From positions 2,824,241-2,888,240 of the forward strand of contig NZ_JAUFQF010000004.1 in the NCBI RefSeq assembly GCF_030409635.1: DNA of 64,000 nucleotides. Reading direction: 5' to 3'. Position 1 is the first letter of the stretch; each line of letters begins with the position of its first letter. Made by a program: the position numbers and the translations under genes. The stretch comes from Vibrio agarivorans (GTDB lineage Bacteria; Pseudomonadota; Gammaproteobacteria; Enterobacterales; Vibrionaceae). Positions 17,545 through 27,066 of the stretch are shown piece by piece. The notes beneath the pieces were generated by a model that was not told the DNA's origin, did not search any database, and saw only the letters and a program-made list of their open reading frames with translations.

Positions 17545-19062
17545 CTAAGCCTCTGCCTCGGCAATTTTCACTTTCCAAGTATCTGGCCCGATTTGGTGGG
17601 CATTAGCACCACTTGAGTCCACCGCGACGGTCACTGGCATATCTTCGACTTCAAACTCATAAATCGCTTCCATACCCAAATCTTCAAATGCAACAACACG
17701 CGCTTTCTTAATCGCTTTTGCCACTAAGTAAGCCGCACCGCCAACCGCCATCAGATAAACTGACTTATGCTTCTTAATCGACTCAACAGTTGCCGGGCCA
17801 CGCTCTGCTTTACCAATCATCCCCATAATGCCGGTTTCTTCAAGCATCATGTCGGTGAACTTATCCATACGCGTGGAAGTCGTCGGACCGGCCGGGCCAA
17901 CCGCTTCATCTCCTACCGCATCAACAGGGCCAACGTAATAGATAAACTTACCTTTAAGGTCAACGCCTTCAGGTAAGCTTTCACCATTATCGAGCATGGT
18001 TTGAATGCGCTTATGAGCCGCATCACGACCCGTTAGCATCTTACCGCTCAGCAATAGCGTTTCGCCTGTTTTCCAATCTTGAGCTTCTTCTTGAGTGATT
18101 GTATCAAGGTTCACACGGCGTGTGTTTTCGCCCATTTCCCACGTAATATCTGGCCAGTCTTCCAGTTTAGGTGGCTGTAGATCCGCAGGGCCTGTGCCAT
18201 CTAGCGTAAAGTGTACATGACGCGTTGCCGCACAGTTTGGAATCATACACACAGGTTTTGATGCGGCATGCGTCGGTGCTGTTTTTATTTTGACATCCAC
18301 GACTGTGGTTAAACCGCCGAGGCCCTGTGCGCCAATACCCAGTTTGTTTACTCGGTTGAAGATATCAAGACGTAGCTCTTCTTCGGCATTTTGTGGACCA
18401 CGTTCAATCAACTCTTGAATGTCGATGTGCTCCATTAGCGATTCTTTGGCTAAAACTGCGGCTTTTTCTGCTGTGCCACCGATACCAATACCGAGCATGC
18501 CAGGAGGACACCATCCCGCCCCCATTGTTGGGAGCGTCTTCTCTACCCATTCAGCAATGTCATCTGAAGGGTTGAGCATGACCATCTTGGTTTTATTTTC
18601 ACTGCCGCCACCTTTGGCCGCAATTTGAATTTCAACCTTATCACCCGGCACCATATTGATGTGAACAACTGCGGGGGTGTTGTCTTTGGTATTAATGCGT
18701 TTGCCCGCTGGATCCATCAAGACTGAAGCGCGCAGCGGATTATCTGGGTTGGTGTAAGCTTGACGAACGCCCTCATCGACCATTTGTTGAACCGTCATAT
18801 CGGTGTCATCCCATTGAACACCCATCCCCACATTCACAAAACAGGTGACAATGCCGGTATCTTGGCAGATCGGTCGATGCCCTTCTGCAGACATACGAGA
18901 GTTGATTAGAATTTGTGCGATGGCATCTTTTGCAGCTTGGCTCTCTTCCTTATGGTAAGCCTGCTCAAGTGCTTGGACGAAATCGAGTGGATGATAGTAA
19001 GAAATGTACTGAAGTGCATCAGCGACACTGCTGATCACGTCTTCCCTTTTTATAACCGTCAT
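17545..19062 (-). CDS. Class I (4Fe-4S) fumarate hydratase
   Basis: 505 residues, the size of oxygen-sensitive class I fumarases (FumA/FumB), which convert fumarate and L-malate in the TCA cycle. The three cluster-ligand regions are visible: RPICQDTG, GAGWCPPGMLGIG and CMIPNCAATRH. The C-terminal domain carries YYVGPVDA and GPTTSTRMDKFTD, typical of the family. The ATG at 19062 is chosen because AAGAGGAA precedes it; six codons upstream there is another ATG without such a site. FumA or FumB cannot be assigned from sequence. Monocistronic, divergent from pabB. Confidence 0.93.
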   Translation of the reverse strand: MTVIKREDVISSVADALQYISYYHPLDFVQALEQAYHKEESQAAKDAIAQILINSRMSAEGHRPICQDTGIVTCFVNVGMGVQWDDTDMTVQQMVDEGVRQAYTNPDNPLRASVLMDPAGKRINTKDNTPAVVHINMVPGDKVEIQIAAKGGGSENKTKMVMLNPSDDIAEWVEKTLPTMGAGWCPPGMLGIGIGGTAEKAAVLAKESLMEHIDIQELIERGPQNAEEELRLDIFNRVNKLGIGAQGLGGLTTVVDVKIKTAPTHAASKPVCMIPNCAATRHVHFTLDGTGPADLQPPKLEDWPDITWEMGENTRRVNLDTITQEEAQDWKTGETLLLSGKMLTGRDAAHKRIQTMLDNGESLPEGVDLKGKFIYYVGPVDAVGDEAVGPAGPTTSTRMDKFTDMMLEETGIMGMIGKAERGPATVESIKKHKSVYLMAVGGAAYLVAKAIKKARVVAFEDLGMEAIYEFEVEDMPVTVAVDSSGANAHQIGPDTWKVKIAEAEA

Positions 19063-19310
19063 TGCGTTCCTCTTGCTCAAGTATTTGTCTCAGATAAGGT
19101 TCTGATGACGAATTGTTTTTTCACCATGATAACGACTATCGTCACGGGCAACTAGATCACAGTGCACATATTCAGGCGGGTCGTAGAAAAGATGCGCGAT
19201 TCTTGCGCTTTCTATCACTCGAGGCGAGCAATCGCTTGCTCTTGGCTTGCTATTCATCACTACATCAGGAAAAATTGCGCCTAATTTCGTTATTAGAAGC
19301 CTTCACTGCT

Positions 19311-20669
19311 ATGCCTTTAACTCGCGTTGAACCAAATATTCTTCCACTTGAGTATCAGCCAACACTGGCCTGTGACTACTTTTCACGCGTAGAGCATCTG
19401 CCATGGGCGATGTTGCTGCGCTCTGCGTCTAAAGATCATGTTGATAGTCGATTCGATATTCTGGTGGCAGAGCCTGTTGTGACAATAACGACCGTCGGTA
19501 ATGAGAGCACTGTAACGACACCTGACGAAAAAACACATTCTAGTGAAGACCCATTTGCGCTGATTCAAGCGCTTTCTGAACAATACCTTCCCACTATCGA
19601 AAGTGATAGTGAGTTACCGTTTCTTGGCGGATCGCTTGGCTACTTTAGTTATGACTTAGGTCGTCGAGTAGAGAACATGCCCGAGCTCGCCACAAAAGAT
19701 CTCACAACACCTGACATGGCGATTGGTTTGTATGACTGGGCAATGATTGTTGACCACCAGCAGCAGGCGGCCTATATGGTGGCAGATAACCCACGCAAGA
19801 AACTACAGTGGCTTACTGAGCAGCACAGCCCACAATCTAAGACATTCGCTTTAACCTCTGATTGGCAGGCTAATATGTCACAACAAGACTATGCCGATAA
19901 ATTTGCTGCCATCCATGACTATCTTTTGTCGGGCGACTGCTATCAAATCAATTTAGCTCAGCGCTGGAAAGCGCAATATCAGGGTAGCGAGTGGCAAGCT
20001 TATCAAAAACTTGAGCAAGTTAATGGTGCGCCTTTTTCGGCTTTTATTCGCCTAGAAGAGAGTGCGATTCTGAGTATCTCTCCTGAGAGATTTATTCAGC
20101 TTAAACAAGAGCTCATCGAAACGAAGCCGATCAAGGGAACCCGCCCACGCTTCGAATCAACTGAGCAAGACAAACAGTCGGCTAATGAACTGGCCAGCGC
20201 AGAAAAAGATCAGGCAGAAAACCTGATGATTGTCGATCTATTGCGAAACGATATTGGCCGAGTAGCCAAACCTGGTAGTGTCCATGTGCCGAAGCTGTTT
20301 GATATTGAGAGCTTTCCAGCTGTACATCACCTCGTTAGCACAGTCAGAGCAGAGCTCGATGCACAATATAGCCCTAGTGAGCTTTTGCGCGCCTGCTTCC
20401 CTGGCGGCTCAATTACTGGTGCTCCTAAGGTCAGAGCAATGGAGATTATTGAAGAGCTTGAACCTCACAGACGCAGTGCCTATTGCGGAAGTATCGGCTA
20501 TATAAGCCGTCATGGTCAGATGGACACCAGTATCACCATCAGAACACTGGTGGCAGAAAATGGTGCTTTACATGCGTGGGCAGGCGGCGGCATCGTAGCA
20601 GACAGTGTGTGTGAGAGTGAATATCAAGAAACCTTCGATAAGGTCAGCAAAATTCTGCCTGTACTATAG
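19311..20669 (+). CDS. pabB: Aminodeoxychorismate synthase component I
   Basis: From the ATG at 19311 the protein has 452 residues, essentially the length of E. coli PabB (453); the frame is open 66 codons further, but that part has no homology I recognise. It joins chorismate and ammonia (from PabA) to 4-amino-4-deoxychorismate for folate. Signature segments: LSGDCYQINLAQRW, ETKPIKGTRPR (PabB-type loop with the active-site Lys), DLLRNDIGRV, FPGGSITGAPKVRAME and WAGGGIVADS. The order pabB-nudL before the serine genes matches enterobacteria. Confidence 0.93.
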   Translation: MPLTRVEPNILPLEYQPTLACDYFSRVEHLPWAMLLRSASKDHVDSRFDILVAEPVVTITTVGNESTVTTPDEKTHSSEDPFALIQALSEQYLPTIESDSELPFLGGSLGYFSYDLGRRVENMPELATKDLTTPDMAIGLYDWAMIVDHQQQAAYMVADNPRKKLQWLTEQHSPQSKTFALTSDWQANMSQQDYADKFAAIHDYLLSGDCYQINLAQRWKAQYQGSEWQAYQKLEQVNGAPFSAFIRLEESAILSISPERFIQLKQELIETKPIKGTRPRFESTEQDKQSANELASAEKDQAENLMIVDLLRNDIGRVAKPGSVHVPKLFDIESFPAVHHLVSTVRAELDAQYSPSELLRACFPGGSITGAPKVRAMEIIEELEPHRRSAYCGSIGYISRHGQMDTSITIRTLVAENGALHAWAGGGIVADSVCESEYQETFDKVSKILPVL

Positions 20670-20770
20670 TTTATTCATTAGAAATGACTTTGACTCAGTA
20701 AACAAGATACACACGCACATTCAAGGACGAATGACGTCGCCCACTGACACAGCTAACTAAGGAGAGAGAC

Positions 20771-21385
20771 ATGACCATAACGCGCCAAGATCTATTGACG
20801 CACTTTAGCCTCTCTCCACAAAGACACTACCATCCTCAATCCCTTGGACGTTTAGCCACTATGCCTATCGAGCAGTTTCGTGCTGCAGCGGTACTCATCG
20901 GCTTTATTGAACGCCCTGTAGGTTTATCTGTGCTGTTAACTAAACGAGCGCAGCACCTTCGCCATCATCCTGGGCAAATAAGCTTCCCGGGAGGAAAACA
21001 AGATCCAACTGACCACTCCTTACTTGAAACGGCGATTCGAGAAACGGAAGAAGAGGTCGGTATCCCTTCATCAAAGATTACACCTATCGGAACGCTCCCC
21101 CCTCTCCCGACAATCAGTCAATTCAACGTAACGCCGATTTTGGCTTTTATCGATGACAATCATCAATTGACCATCAACCGCGATGAGGTCGCGGAAGTGA
21201 TAGAAATTCCGGTGGTTAAATTACTCGATCCGAGTGTTCTCAAAACCACCACCGTCACCATTAAACGCACTCATCACCGCCTGTTTGGCATTAGCTACAA
21301 GAATCATTTCATTTGGGGTGTGACAGGACAAATACTGCATAACCTCGCCCTGCACCTGTCATTTATCGATGAGCAGCATATTTAA
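20771..21385 (+). CDS. nudL: Nudix CoA pyrophosphatase
   Basis: 204 residues with the full Nudix box GGKQDPTDHSLLETAIRETEEEVGI and, just before it, the CoA-type motif LTKRAQHLRHHPGQISFPGG. NudL (YeaB) proteins hydrolyse CoA and its derivatives to 3',5'-ADP and phosphopantetheine. The ribosome site is AAGGAGAG. It is 101 bases behind pabB on the same strand and may be cotranscribed. Confidence 0.88.
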   Translation: MTITRQDLLTHFSLSPQRHYHPQSLGRLATMPIEQFRAAAVLIGFIERPVGLSVLLTKRAQHLRHHPGQISFPGGKQDPTDHSLLETAIRETEEEVGIPSSKITPIGTLPPLPTISQFNVTPILAFIDDNHQLTINRDEVAEVIEIPVVKLLDPSVLKTTTVTIKRTHHRLFGISYKNHFIWGVTGQILHNLALHLSFIDEQHI

Positions 21386-21447
21386 TAAAAACACGCTAAA
21401 TCAGCAGTTTACACAAGCAACCCAGTGGTAATATTGTATTACAAGAA

Positions 21448-21463
21448 AAGTAAACGTTTGCTT
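21448..21463. promoter_or_regulatory. PurR/LacI-family-like operator
   Basis: The 16-mer AAGTAAACGTTTGCTT matches the PurR box (ACGCAAACGTTTNCNT) at 14 positions, with the AAACGTTT core intact. It lies about 235 bases upstream of sdaC, far for direct repression; another LacI-family regulator could use it. Confidence 0.35.
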
Positions 21464-21603
21464 AAATTCATTTTAATCCGCTCAAATATCATCGCAAAGT
21501 TAATTAGTTTTTCTAATGTCAAAAAATAACAACCCTAATGCTGTAGCACGTAAAAATATGACACAGGACAACTTTTGCAAAAACACTGAAACGCCCGCTT
21601 ACA

Positions 21604-21625
21604 TTATGTGATCTAGATCTAATAA
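21604..21625 (+). promoter_or_regulatory. Candidate CRP site upstream of sdaC
   Basis: TTATGTGATCTAGATC followed by TAATAA: 14 consecutive bases equal the ideal CRP palindrome, while the second outer half-site is degraded. It is centred about 80 bases upstream of the ATG, a plausible activator position. CRP control of serine uptake is known in E. coli. Confidence 0.55.
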
Positions 21626-21628
21626 TTT

Positions 21629-21645
21629 TGCAATTTTAAATTGCA
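21629..21645. promoter_or_regulatory. 17-base palindrome next to the CRP site
   Basis: TGCAATTT-T-AAATTGCA is perfectly symmetric and lies four bases downstream of the CRP site, about 50-65 bases before the sdaC start. This is where an operator would be expected. The cognate regulator is unknown to me. Confidence 0.4.
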
Positions 21646-21695
21646 GAATTGGCGCCGATTATTTCCTGTTCCCAAAATAATGAGTAATCTAAATC

Positions 21696-22946
21696 ATGAC
21701 TATTTCTACTAATACAGCGACTGCTGTAAACACAAGTAAGTTCACTTACAAAGACTTCACATGGTGTCTATCACTATTCGGTACGGCAGTAGGTGCTGGT
21801 GTTCTTTTCTTACCAATCCGTGCTGGTGCAGGTGGTTTCTGGACTCTGGCTATTCTTGCATTGATCGCGTTCCCAATGACTTGGTTCGCACACAAATCTC
21901 TCGCTCGCTTCGTGCTTTCTGCAAAGAATCCAAACGCAGACATCAGTGAAACCGTTGAAGAGCACTTTGGTAAAACTGGCGCAAACCTCATCACTTTCGC
22001 TTACTTCTTTGCGATTTACCCTATCGTGCTTATCTACGGTGTTGGTATCACAAACACCGTGGATTCATTCCTAGTCAACCAGATGGGTATGGAATCGATT
22101 CCACGTCCCCTTCTTTCTGGTGCACTGATTGCAATGATGACTACGGGCATCTTATTCGGTAAAGAGCTGATGCTTAAAGCAACATCGGCATTAGTTTACC
22201 CACTGGTGATCATCCTGCTTGCTCTCTCTTTCTACCTAATCCCTGATTGGAACACATCAATGATGTCTGTTAGCCCAGACTGGAGCTCAATGCCTTCAAT
22301 GATCTGGCTTGCGCTTCCAATGATCGTATTCTCATTCAACCACAGCCCAATCATCAGCCAGTTCACTAAAGAGCAGCGCCTTGCGCACGGTGACAACGCT
22401 GTTAAGAAGACAGATGCTATTACTGGCGGTGCTGCCGTAATGCTAATGGGCTTCGTTATGTTCTTTGTATTCTCTGTTGTACTTTCTCTATCTCCAGAGC
22501 AACTCGCAGAAGCACAAGCGCAAAACATCAGTGTTTTGTCTTACTTGGCGAATATCCACGAATCACCACTGATTTCAACCCTTGGCCCTATCGTTGCGTT
22601 TGCGGCGATCACTTCGAGCTACTTTGGTCACTTCCTAGGTGCTCAAGAAGGCCTAGTGGGTCTAGTGAAGTCTCGCTCTAGCATGCCAGAATCTAAAATC
22701 GAAAAAGGCTCAATTCTCTTCATCGTGCTAACAACTTGGGCTGTGGCTATCATCAATCCAGATATCTTGGGTATGATCGAGGAACTTGGCGCTCCAATGA
22801 TCGCAGCGATTCTGTTCTTGCTACCTATCTACACAATGAACAAAGTGCCTGCGATGGCGAAGCTGAAAACTTCAAAAGCGGCACAAATCTTCACCGCCAT
22901 CTGTGGTCTAGCAGCGGTAACATCTGCAATTAACGGTATTTTCTAA
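21696..22946 (+). CDS. sdaC: Serine/proton symporter
   Basis: 416 residues with about 11 transmembrane helices; begins with the amino-acid permease signature FGTAVGAGVLFLPIRAG and contains SFNHSPIISQF and SSYFGHFLGAQEG, typical of the SdaC/HAAAP family. It imports L-serine with protons across the inner membrane. Directly upstream of sdaA, its product feeds the deaminase. Upstream region suggests CRP control. Confidence 0.93.
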   Translation: MTISTNTATAVNTSKFTYKDFTWCLSLFGTAVGAGVLFLPIRAGAGGFWTLAILALIAFPMTWFAHKSLARFVLSAKNPNADISETVEEHFGKTGANLITFAYFFAIYPIVLIYGVGITNTVDSFLVNQMGMESIPRPLLSGALIAMMTTGILFGKELMLKATSALVYPLVIILLALSFYLIPDWNTSMMSVSPDWSSMPSMIWLALPMIVFSFNHSPIISQFTKEQRLAHGDNAVKKTDAITGGAAVMLMGFVMFFVFSVVLSLSPEQLAEAQAQNISVLSYLANIHESPLISTLGPIVAFAAITSSYFGHFLGAQEGLVGLVKSRSSMPESKIEKGSILFIVLTTWAVAIINPDILGMIEELGAPMIAAILFLLPIYTMNKVPAMAKLKTSKAAQIFTAICGLAAVTSAINGIF

Positions 22947-22990
22947 TCTTCTCATTAGAATAAATCCGATATAAACTACCGCCCTTCAAT

Positions 22991-23016
22991 TGGCCCCAGT
23001 AGTGGGGCCATTTTTA
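22991..23016 (+). terminator. Terminator between sdaC and sdaA
   Basis: TGGCCCC-AGTAGT-GGGGCCA followed by TTTTTA. The hairpin ends only about 14-20 bases before the sdaA start codon, so it separates the two genes or attenuates readthrough. Confidence 0.8.
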
Positions 23017-23029
23017 TTCGAGGTTGAAC

Positions 23030-24391
23030 ATGATTAGTGTTTTCGATGTCTATAAAATTGGTGTTGGCCCTTCTAGCTCGCATACAGTAGGTCCAATGAA
23101 AGCGGGTAAAGAATTTGTTGATGATTTGCGCTCAATGGAGAAGCTGCAAACCATCACAAAAATTACCGTTGACGTTTATGGCTCATTATCACTGACAGGG
23201 AAAGGTCACCACACAGATATCGCTATCATTATGGGCTTAGGAGGAAACAGCCCTGAGAGCGTTGATATAGATTCTATTCCAAGCTTTATTGCCAATGTTG
23301 AGGCTACAGAGAAGCTTGCACTTGATCACGGTAGCCATACTGTTGATTTCCCTCGTGAAGGCGGTATGAATTTCCATACTTCAAACCTTTCTCTACACGA
23401 GAATGGTATGCAGATTCACGCATGGGCGGGTGATGAGTTAGCGTATTCTAAAACTTATTACTCTATCGGCGGTGGGTTCATCGTTGACGAAGAGAACTTT
23501 GGTAAGACAGAAGAAAACCCTATTCAAGTGCCTTACGCATTCAACTCAGCTGAAACACTGGTTGCTCAATGTAAAGAGAGCGGCCTGTCTATCAGTGGTT
23601 TGGTGATGCACAATGAACGCGCGCTAAACGCGGAAGAAACCATTCGCACTAACTACGCAAATATCTGGCAAACCATGCATGAGTGTATGGAGCGCGGTAT
23701 GAACACCGAAGGTATTCTGCCGGGTCCACTTCGTGTGCCTCGCCGTGCCTCTGCACTTCGTCAGCAACTTCTGACGAGCGAGAAGACCAGTACAGATCCA
23801 ATGGCAGTTGTCGATTGGGTCAACATGTTTGCGTTCGCTGTCAATGAAGAAAACGCTGCAGGTGGTCGCGTCGTAACGGCTCCAACCAATGGTGCGTGTG
23901 GCATCATCCCTGCGGTATTAGCTTACTATGACAAGTTCATTCAGCAGGTTACTGAAAAAGACTACACGCGTTACTTTGCTGCTTCTGGTGCTATCGGCTC
24001 TCTTTACAAGATGAACGCGTCTATTTCGGGTGCTGAAGTCGGATGCCAGGGTGAAGTGGGTGTGGCCTGCTCAATGGCGGCGGCCGGCCTAGCAGAGCTG
24101 ATGGGTGGCAGCCCTGAGCAAGTGTGTATGGCAGCAGAAATCGCTATGGAGCACAACCTTGGCCTGACTTGTGACCCTGTTGCTGGTCAAGTTCAAGTCC
24201 CTTGTATCGAACGCAATGGCATCGCTGCGGTTAAGGCGATTAACTCTACGCGTATGGCACTGCGCCGTTCATCAGACCCTCGTGTATCGTTAGATAAAGT
24301 TATCGAGACGATGCTTGAAACGGGTAAAGATATGAACGCCAAATACCGTGAAACCTCTCAAGGTGGACTGGCAATTAAAGTGATTTGCTAG
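23030..24391 (+). CDS. sdaA: L-serine ammonia-lyase (deaminase)
   Basis: 453 residues; converts L-serine to pyruvate and ammonia with an oxygen-sensitive 4Fe-4S cluster. Visible: the N-terminal [40 protein letters not shown] and the cluster region with [14 protein letters not shown] and [12 protein letters not shown]. The start is the ATG at 23030 with GAGGTT upstream; the TTG two codons before is disfavoured. Separated from sdaC by a terminator hairpin, so its expression depends on readthrough or on its own promoter. Confidence 0.95.
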   Translation: MISVFDVYKIGVGPSSSHTVGPMKAGKEFVDDLRSMEKLQTITKITVDVYGSLSLTGKGHHTDIAIIMGLGGNSPESVDIDSIPSFIANVEATEKLALDHGSHTVDFPREGGMNFHTSNLSLHENGMQIHAWAGDELAYSKTYYSIGGGFIVDEENFGKTEENPIQVPYAFNSAETLVAQCKESGLSISGLVMHNERALNAEETIRTNYANIWQTMHECMERGMNTEGILPGPLRVPRRASALRQQLLTSEKTSTDPMAVVDWVNMFAFAVNEENAAGGRVVTAPTNGACGIIPAVLAYYDKFIQQVTEKDYTRYFAASGAIGSLYKMNASISGAEVGCQGEVGVACSMAAAGLAELMGGSPEQVCMAAEIAMEHNLGLTCDPVAGQVQVPCIERNGIAAVKAINSTRMALRRSSDPRVSLDKVIETMLETGKDMNAKYRETSQGGLAIKVIC

Positions 24392-24409
24392 TTTAAACCA
24401 CACATAAAG

Positions 24410-24462
24410 AACAAAGAGCAGCAAGGCTTGACGACACAGTTAAGACACTGCTCTTTTTGTTT
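24410..24462. terminator. Convergent terminator between sdaA and the DUF3316 gene
   Basis: AACAAAGAGCAG (24410-24421) can pair with CTGCTCTTTTTGTT (24448-24461) over a 26-base loop, with A/T tracts on both outer sides. It serves sdaA on the plus strand and probably the DUF3316 gene, whose stop it abuts, on the minus strand. Confidence 0.65.
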
Positions 24463-24463
24463 A

Positions 24464-24817
24464 CTAATTGTAGTCGCGATAATCGTATTGATACTTATAA
24501 CTGACTTCTGGTTTGAACACTTTATTTCCCTTTTCGTCAAACTGTGACAGAACCTTAACGTCAGATTTCGTCACCTCGAACGAACGATTATTGACAGTCA
24601 CCACCCTTGTTCTTTGTGACTTACTCAACTCATATGAGGTTTGACTTAGTAACTGTGACTCCAGCGTCTTGCCTTCCTGTAAAGCCTCTTCTTGCGTGCT
24701 ATGTTCTTGACCTAAAATGACATCGGAACTCACCTGCGTGGCATATCGCGCGTTAGCATAGGCACTTCCAGAGAGCACACTAATCAATAGGACTTGGTAA
24801 AGGGTCTTCATTTCCAT
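24464..24817 (-). CDS. DUF3316 family exported protein
   Basis: 117 residues from the ATG at 24817, which has GGGAGG five bases upstream. Signal peptide LYQVLLISVLSGSAYA, then a small domain with TQVSSDVILGQEHSTQEEAL and a Tyr-rich C-terminus (VSYKYQYDYRDYN). Matches the DUF3316 family, periplasmic proteins of unknown function common in Vibrio. Monocistronic. Confidence 0.72.
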   Translation of the reverse strand: MEMKTLYQVLLISVLSGSAYANARYATQVSSDVILGQEHSTQEEALQEGKTLESQLLSQTSYELSKSQRTRVVTVNNRSFEVTKSDVKVLSQFDEKGNKVFKPEVSYKYQYDYRDYN

Positions 24818-24965
24818 AAAAGCCTCCCGACTTTTCCGTATTGCAAATATGGATATAGGTGTTGGCAATAATCATTTAAACGCATATACACGCGTTCGAT
24901 GTTAGTGTCGCGTAAAAACACGACATGATATACACAAGAAGTACGCATTAACTGCAAGTTTGATG

Positions 24966-24994
24966 CAAAAAAGCGCCGACTAAAAGCCGGCGCT
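24966..24994 (-). terminator. Terminator of the beta-barrel protein gene
   Basis: On the minus strand AGCGCCG-loop-CGGCGCT is followed by TTTTT. It lies about 40 bases past the stop of the 25033-25659 gene. Confidence 0.82.
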
Positions 24995-25032
24995 AATTGA
25001 AATGTCATCAAAGACTATTTAGGGAAATCTTA

Positions 25033-25659
25033 TTATTTCACTTTTTTCAGAGTGCTCGAATCAGTGTGGGCAAATTGATTGCCATAGATATCAAGACCAG
25101 TGCTTTGAGTGTAAGTTAGCGTCTCTTCATCGAACTTAATGTTCATCGTAAATGACGTTGTTGATGCGTTTTCGGTCATGTAATTCGATTCCGCGATACC
25201 ACGTCCTGAAGCAACTAGTGTCATGTCGTTCCCTGCAGGGCCTTCAGCTGTAACACAGGTAGTACGAGGTACACAGTAAGAGTTATATACGATTTGGTTT
25301 TTAGCATCATAGATAAAGTAACCACGTTGGTCATGGAACTTGCTGTCATCGGCTTTGCGGAATACTTCTTGTTTGTAATATAACGCAACTAGCATCTGAT
25401 CACTTGCATTTACCGCATCAGCAGCCACTTCAAAGGTGATCGTTTCATAAAAAGGGGTTACTGCAGGACCGCCTTTGCCAACATCGCTCCCCTCTTGACC
25501 TGGAGAAATGTCGACACCACCAGCGTCAACCGATTGCCATGTGCCGACTAGCTTCGCTAGTGGGCCAAAATCAAGACCATCAATCACAGTGTGATCGGCG
25601 AGTGCTGGAAGAGTGATTAGTGCAGACAAAGAAGCTGCGATTAGAGTTTTCGTTTTCAT
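25033..25659 (-). CDS. Exported heme-binding beta-barrel-like protein
   Basis: 208 residues from the ATG at 25659, the first residues of a clear signal peptide (MKTKTLIAASLSALITLPALA). The mature part starts with LDFGPLAKLVGTWQS and has alternating beta-strand patterns; the GTW motif near the start resembles the nitrobindin/THAP4-like heme-binding barrel (DUF1794) group. Two Cys (SYCVPRTTC) could form a disulfide in the periplasm. Heme binding is inferred. The frame is open 26 codons upstream without support. Confidence 0.6.
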   Translation of the reverse strand: MKTKTLIAASLSALITLPALADHTVIDGLDFGPLAKLVGTWQSVDAGGVDISPGQEGSDVGKGGPAVTPFYETITFEVAADAVNASDQMLVALYYKQEVFRKADDSKFHDQRGYFIYDAKNQIVYNSYCVPRTTCVTAEGPAGNDMTLVASGRGIAESNYMTENASTTSFTMNIKFDEETLTYTQSTGLDIYGNQFAHTDSSTLKKVK

Positions 25660-25813
25660 AATTATATTAATTCCATTTGGGCTGATTAGAGCGACAAAGC
25701 AACTTACCTTGTCGCTTACTAGTGCAACATTACTCAATCCAAATACGAAACTTATTGCGCAAGATCAACTCTACTAGCACAGTTACAATCCGTTACAGAC
25801 TTTATTATCGCCG

Positions 25814-25839
25814 TAAAAAAACCAGAGTAATAACTCTGG
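25814..25839 (-). terminator. rnd terminator
   Basis: On the minus strand CCAGAGT-TATT-ACTCTGG is followed by seven T. It lies about 30 bases past the rnd stop. Confidence 0.88.
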
Positions 25840-25867
25840 CTTTATCAATATTTATGGCTGATTTATT

Positions 25868-26988
25868 TTATCTTTTCAGTAACTTAACCAAACGTTCTTC
25901 AAAGCATTCTGCTCGCCAACCTTTCATCACATCCGGTTTACGCTCAACAGACATGTCATAGTCTTTCACCCAGCGGATAAACTGATTCAGTTGCTTCTTA
26001 GACGCTAAAAACTCAGTCGCAAGCCCAGTTTTGGCACTGGCTTTTTTCACTTCGTCTTTAAGCAACTTGAACTCTTGTTTATAACCCGGGAGATCAACCA
26101 CTCGAGTAATCGATGCTGGGTAACTCTCTTTAGACACGTTTTGTGCCTTCTTAACGATCTGAACGATTCTCTCGCCATGACGACGAATAGAGCGTGGGTC
26201 TATCCCCATCCCTTCCATCGTTTTGGTTGAAGTGACACCATTACTCGCGATATCCAGCAGCTCATTCTCTTTGAAGATGAAGTTTAATGCCAAATCACGC
26301 TTCACCGCCTCTTTATAGCGCCAAGCGGCGAGAGGCTGCAAAATAGCGAGCTGCTTTGGCTTTAGTTGCCAAGCGCCTTTTATGTCACGGTAAAGTTTAG
26401 TCGGCTCAATTGTTTTTATACGCTTAGCTGCCAGCGATGCCGATTCGTCTTGCGCAGCTGCCTGCCACGGGGTTTGTGATAACTTCTGTGCCAACTTTCG
26501 TACAGCGGCCACAAATAGTGTACGTCTGCTGCGGCGTAGTCTAGCTGCTTTTGCGTTAATGGGCGGGCTGTCCAATCAGCTCTCGATTCTGATTTATCTA
26601 ACTCAACCCCGAGGTATTCGTTGACCAAGCTAGCAAAGCCAGTGGATAAACCGTGGCCAAGAAACGCCGCCATGATTTGTGTATCGAGCATCGGTGTTGG
26701 CAAACAGCCTAAGTCATTTTGAAACACCTCTAGATCTTCGCCGCAGGCATGAAGTACTTTTAGTACAGATTCATCACGTAGCAACTCAGCTAAAGGTTCT
26801 AAATCGTGCAGTTCTAGTGGATCAATCAATGACAGTTGTTCACCGTCAAACAACTGAACTAAGCCCAGCTTAGGAAAGTAAGAACGAATACGTACAAACT
26901 CGGTATCCAACATGACCTTTTCTGCTCGGCGAGCGGCCTCGCAGACCGACACTAGTGCTTCCTGACTCTTAACGATTTGGTATTTCAC
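25868..26988 (-). pseudogene. rnd: Ribonuclease D, interrupted by a one-base frameshift
   Basis: RNase D is a 3'-5' exoribonuclease that trims tRNA ends. The first part (26988 down to about 26500) has the DEDD exonuclease motifs MLDTEFVRI (motif I), HACGEDLEVFQND (motif II) and LDYAAADVHYLWPLYE (motif III). The rest continues in another frame from KLAQKLSQTPWQ, with the two HRDC domains (AWQLKPKQLAIL and ATEFLASKKQLNQ). The join is the AAA run (plus-strand TTT at 26496-26498), where one more A would restore a 373-residue protein, as in E. coli (375). As written, the first frame ends in about 24 foreign residues. Assembly error or true mutation cannot be decided here. Confidence 0.85.
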
Positions 26989-27011
26989 TCAAAATTCTCT
27001 TTGTGGGGGCT

Positions 27012-27048
27012 GTAAAAATAAAAATGCCAGCATGTGTGCTGGCATTTT
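27012..27048 (-). terminator. fadD terminator
   Basis: AAAATGCCAGCA-TGTG-TGCTGGCATTTT, a 12-bp perfect stem, with further T on the minus side. It lies about 20 bases past the corrected fadD stop and about 30 upstream of rnd. Confidence 0.9.
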
Positions 27049-27066
27049 ATCAAAACGAACAACGAA

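Larger units (their letters stand above)
21386..21695. other. sdaC regulatory region
   Basis: 310 bases without a gene. It holds a PurR-like 16-mer (21448-21463), a near-consensus CRP site (21604-21625) and a 17-base palindrome (21629-21645), all upstream of sdaC. Confidence 0.7.

Noticed and set aside
19113..19310. 66-codon N-terminal extension of PabB
   Set aside because: Without it, the protein has the standard length; the extension crosses the fumarase-pabB promoter region.
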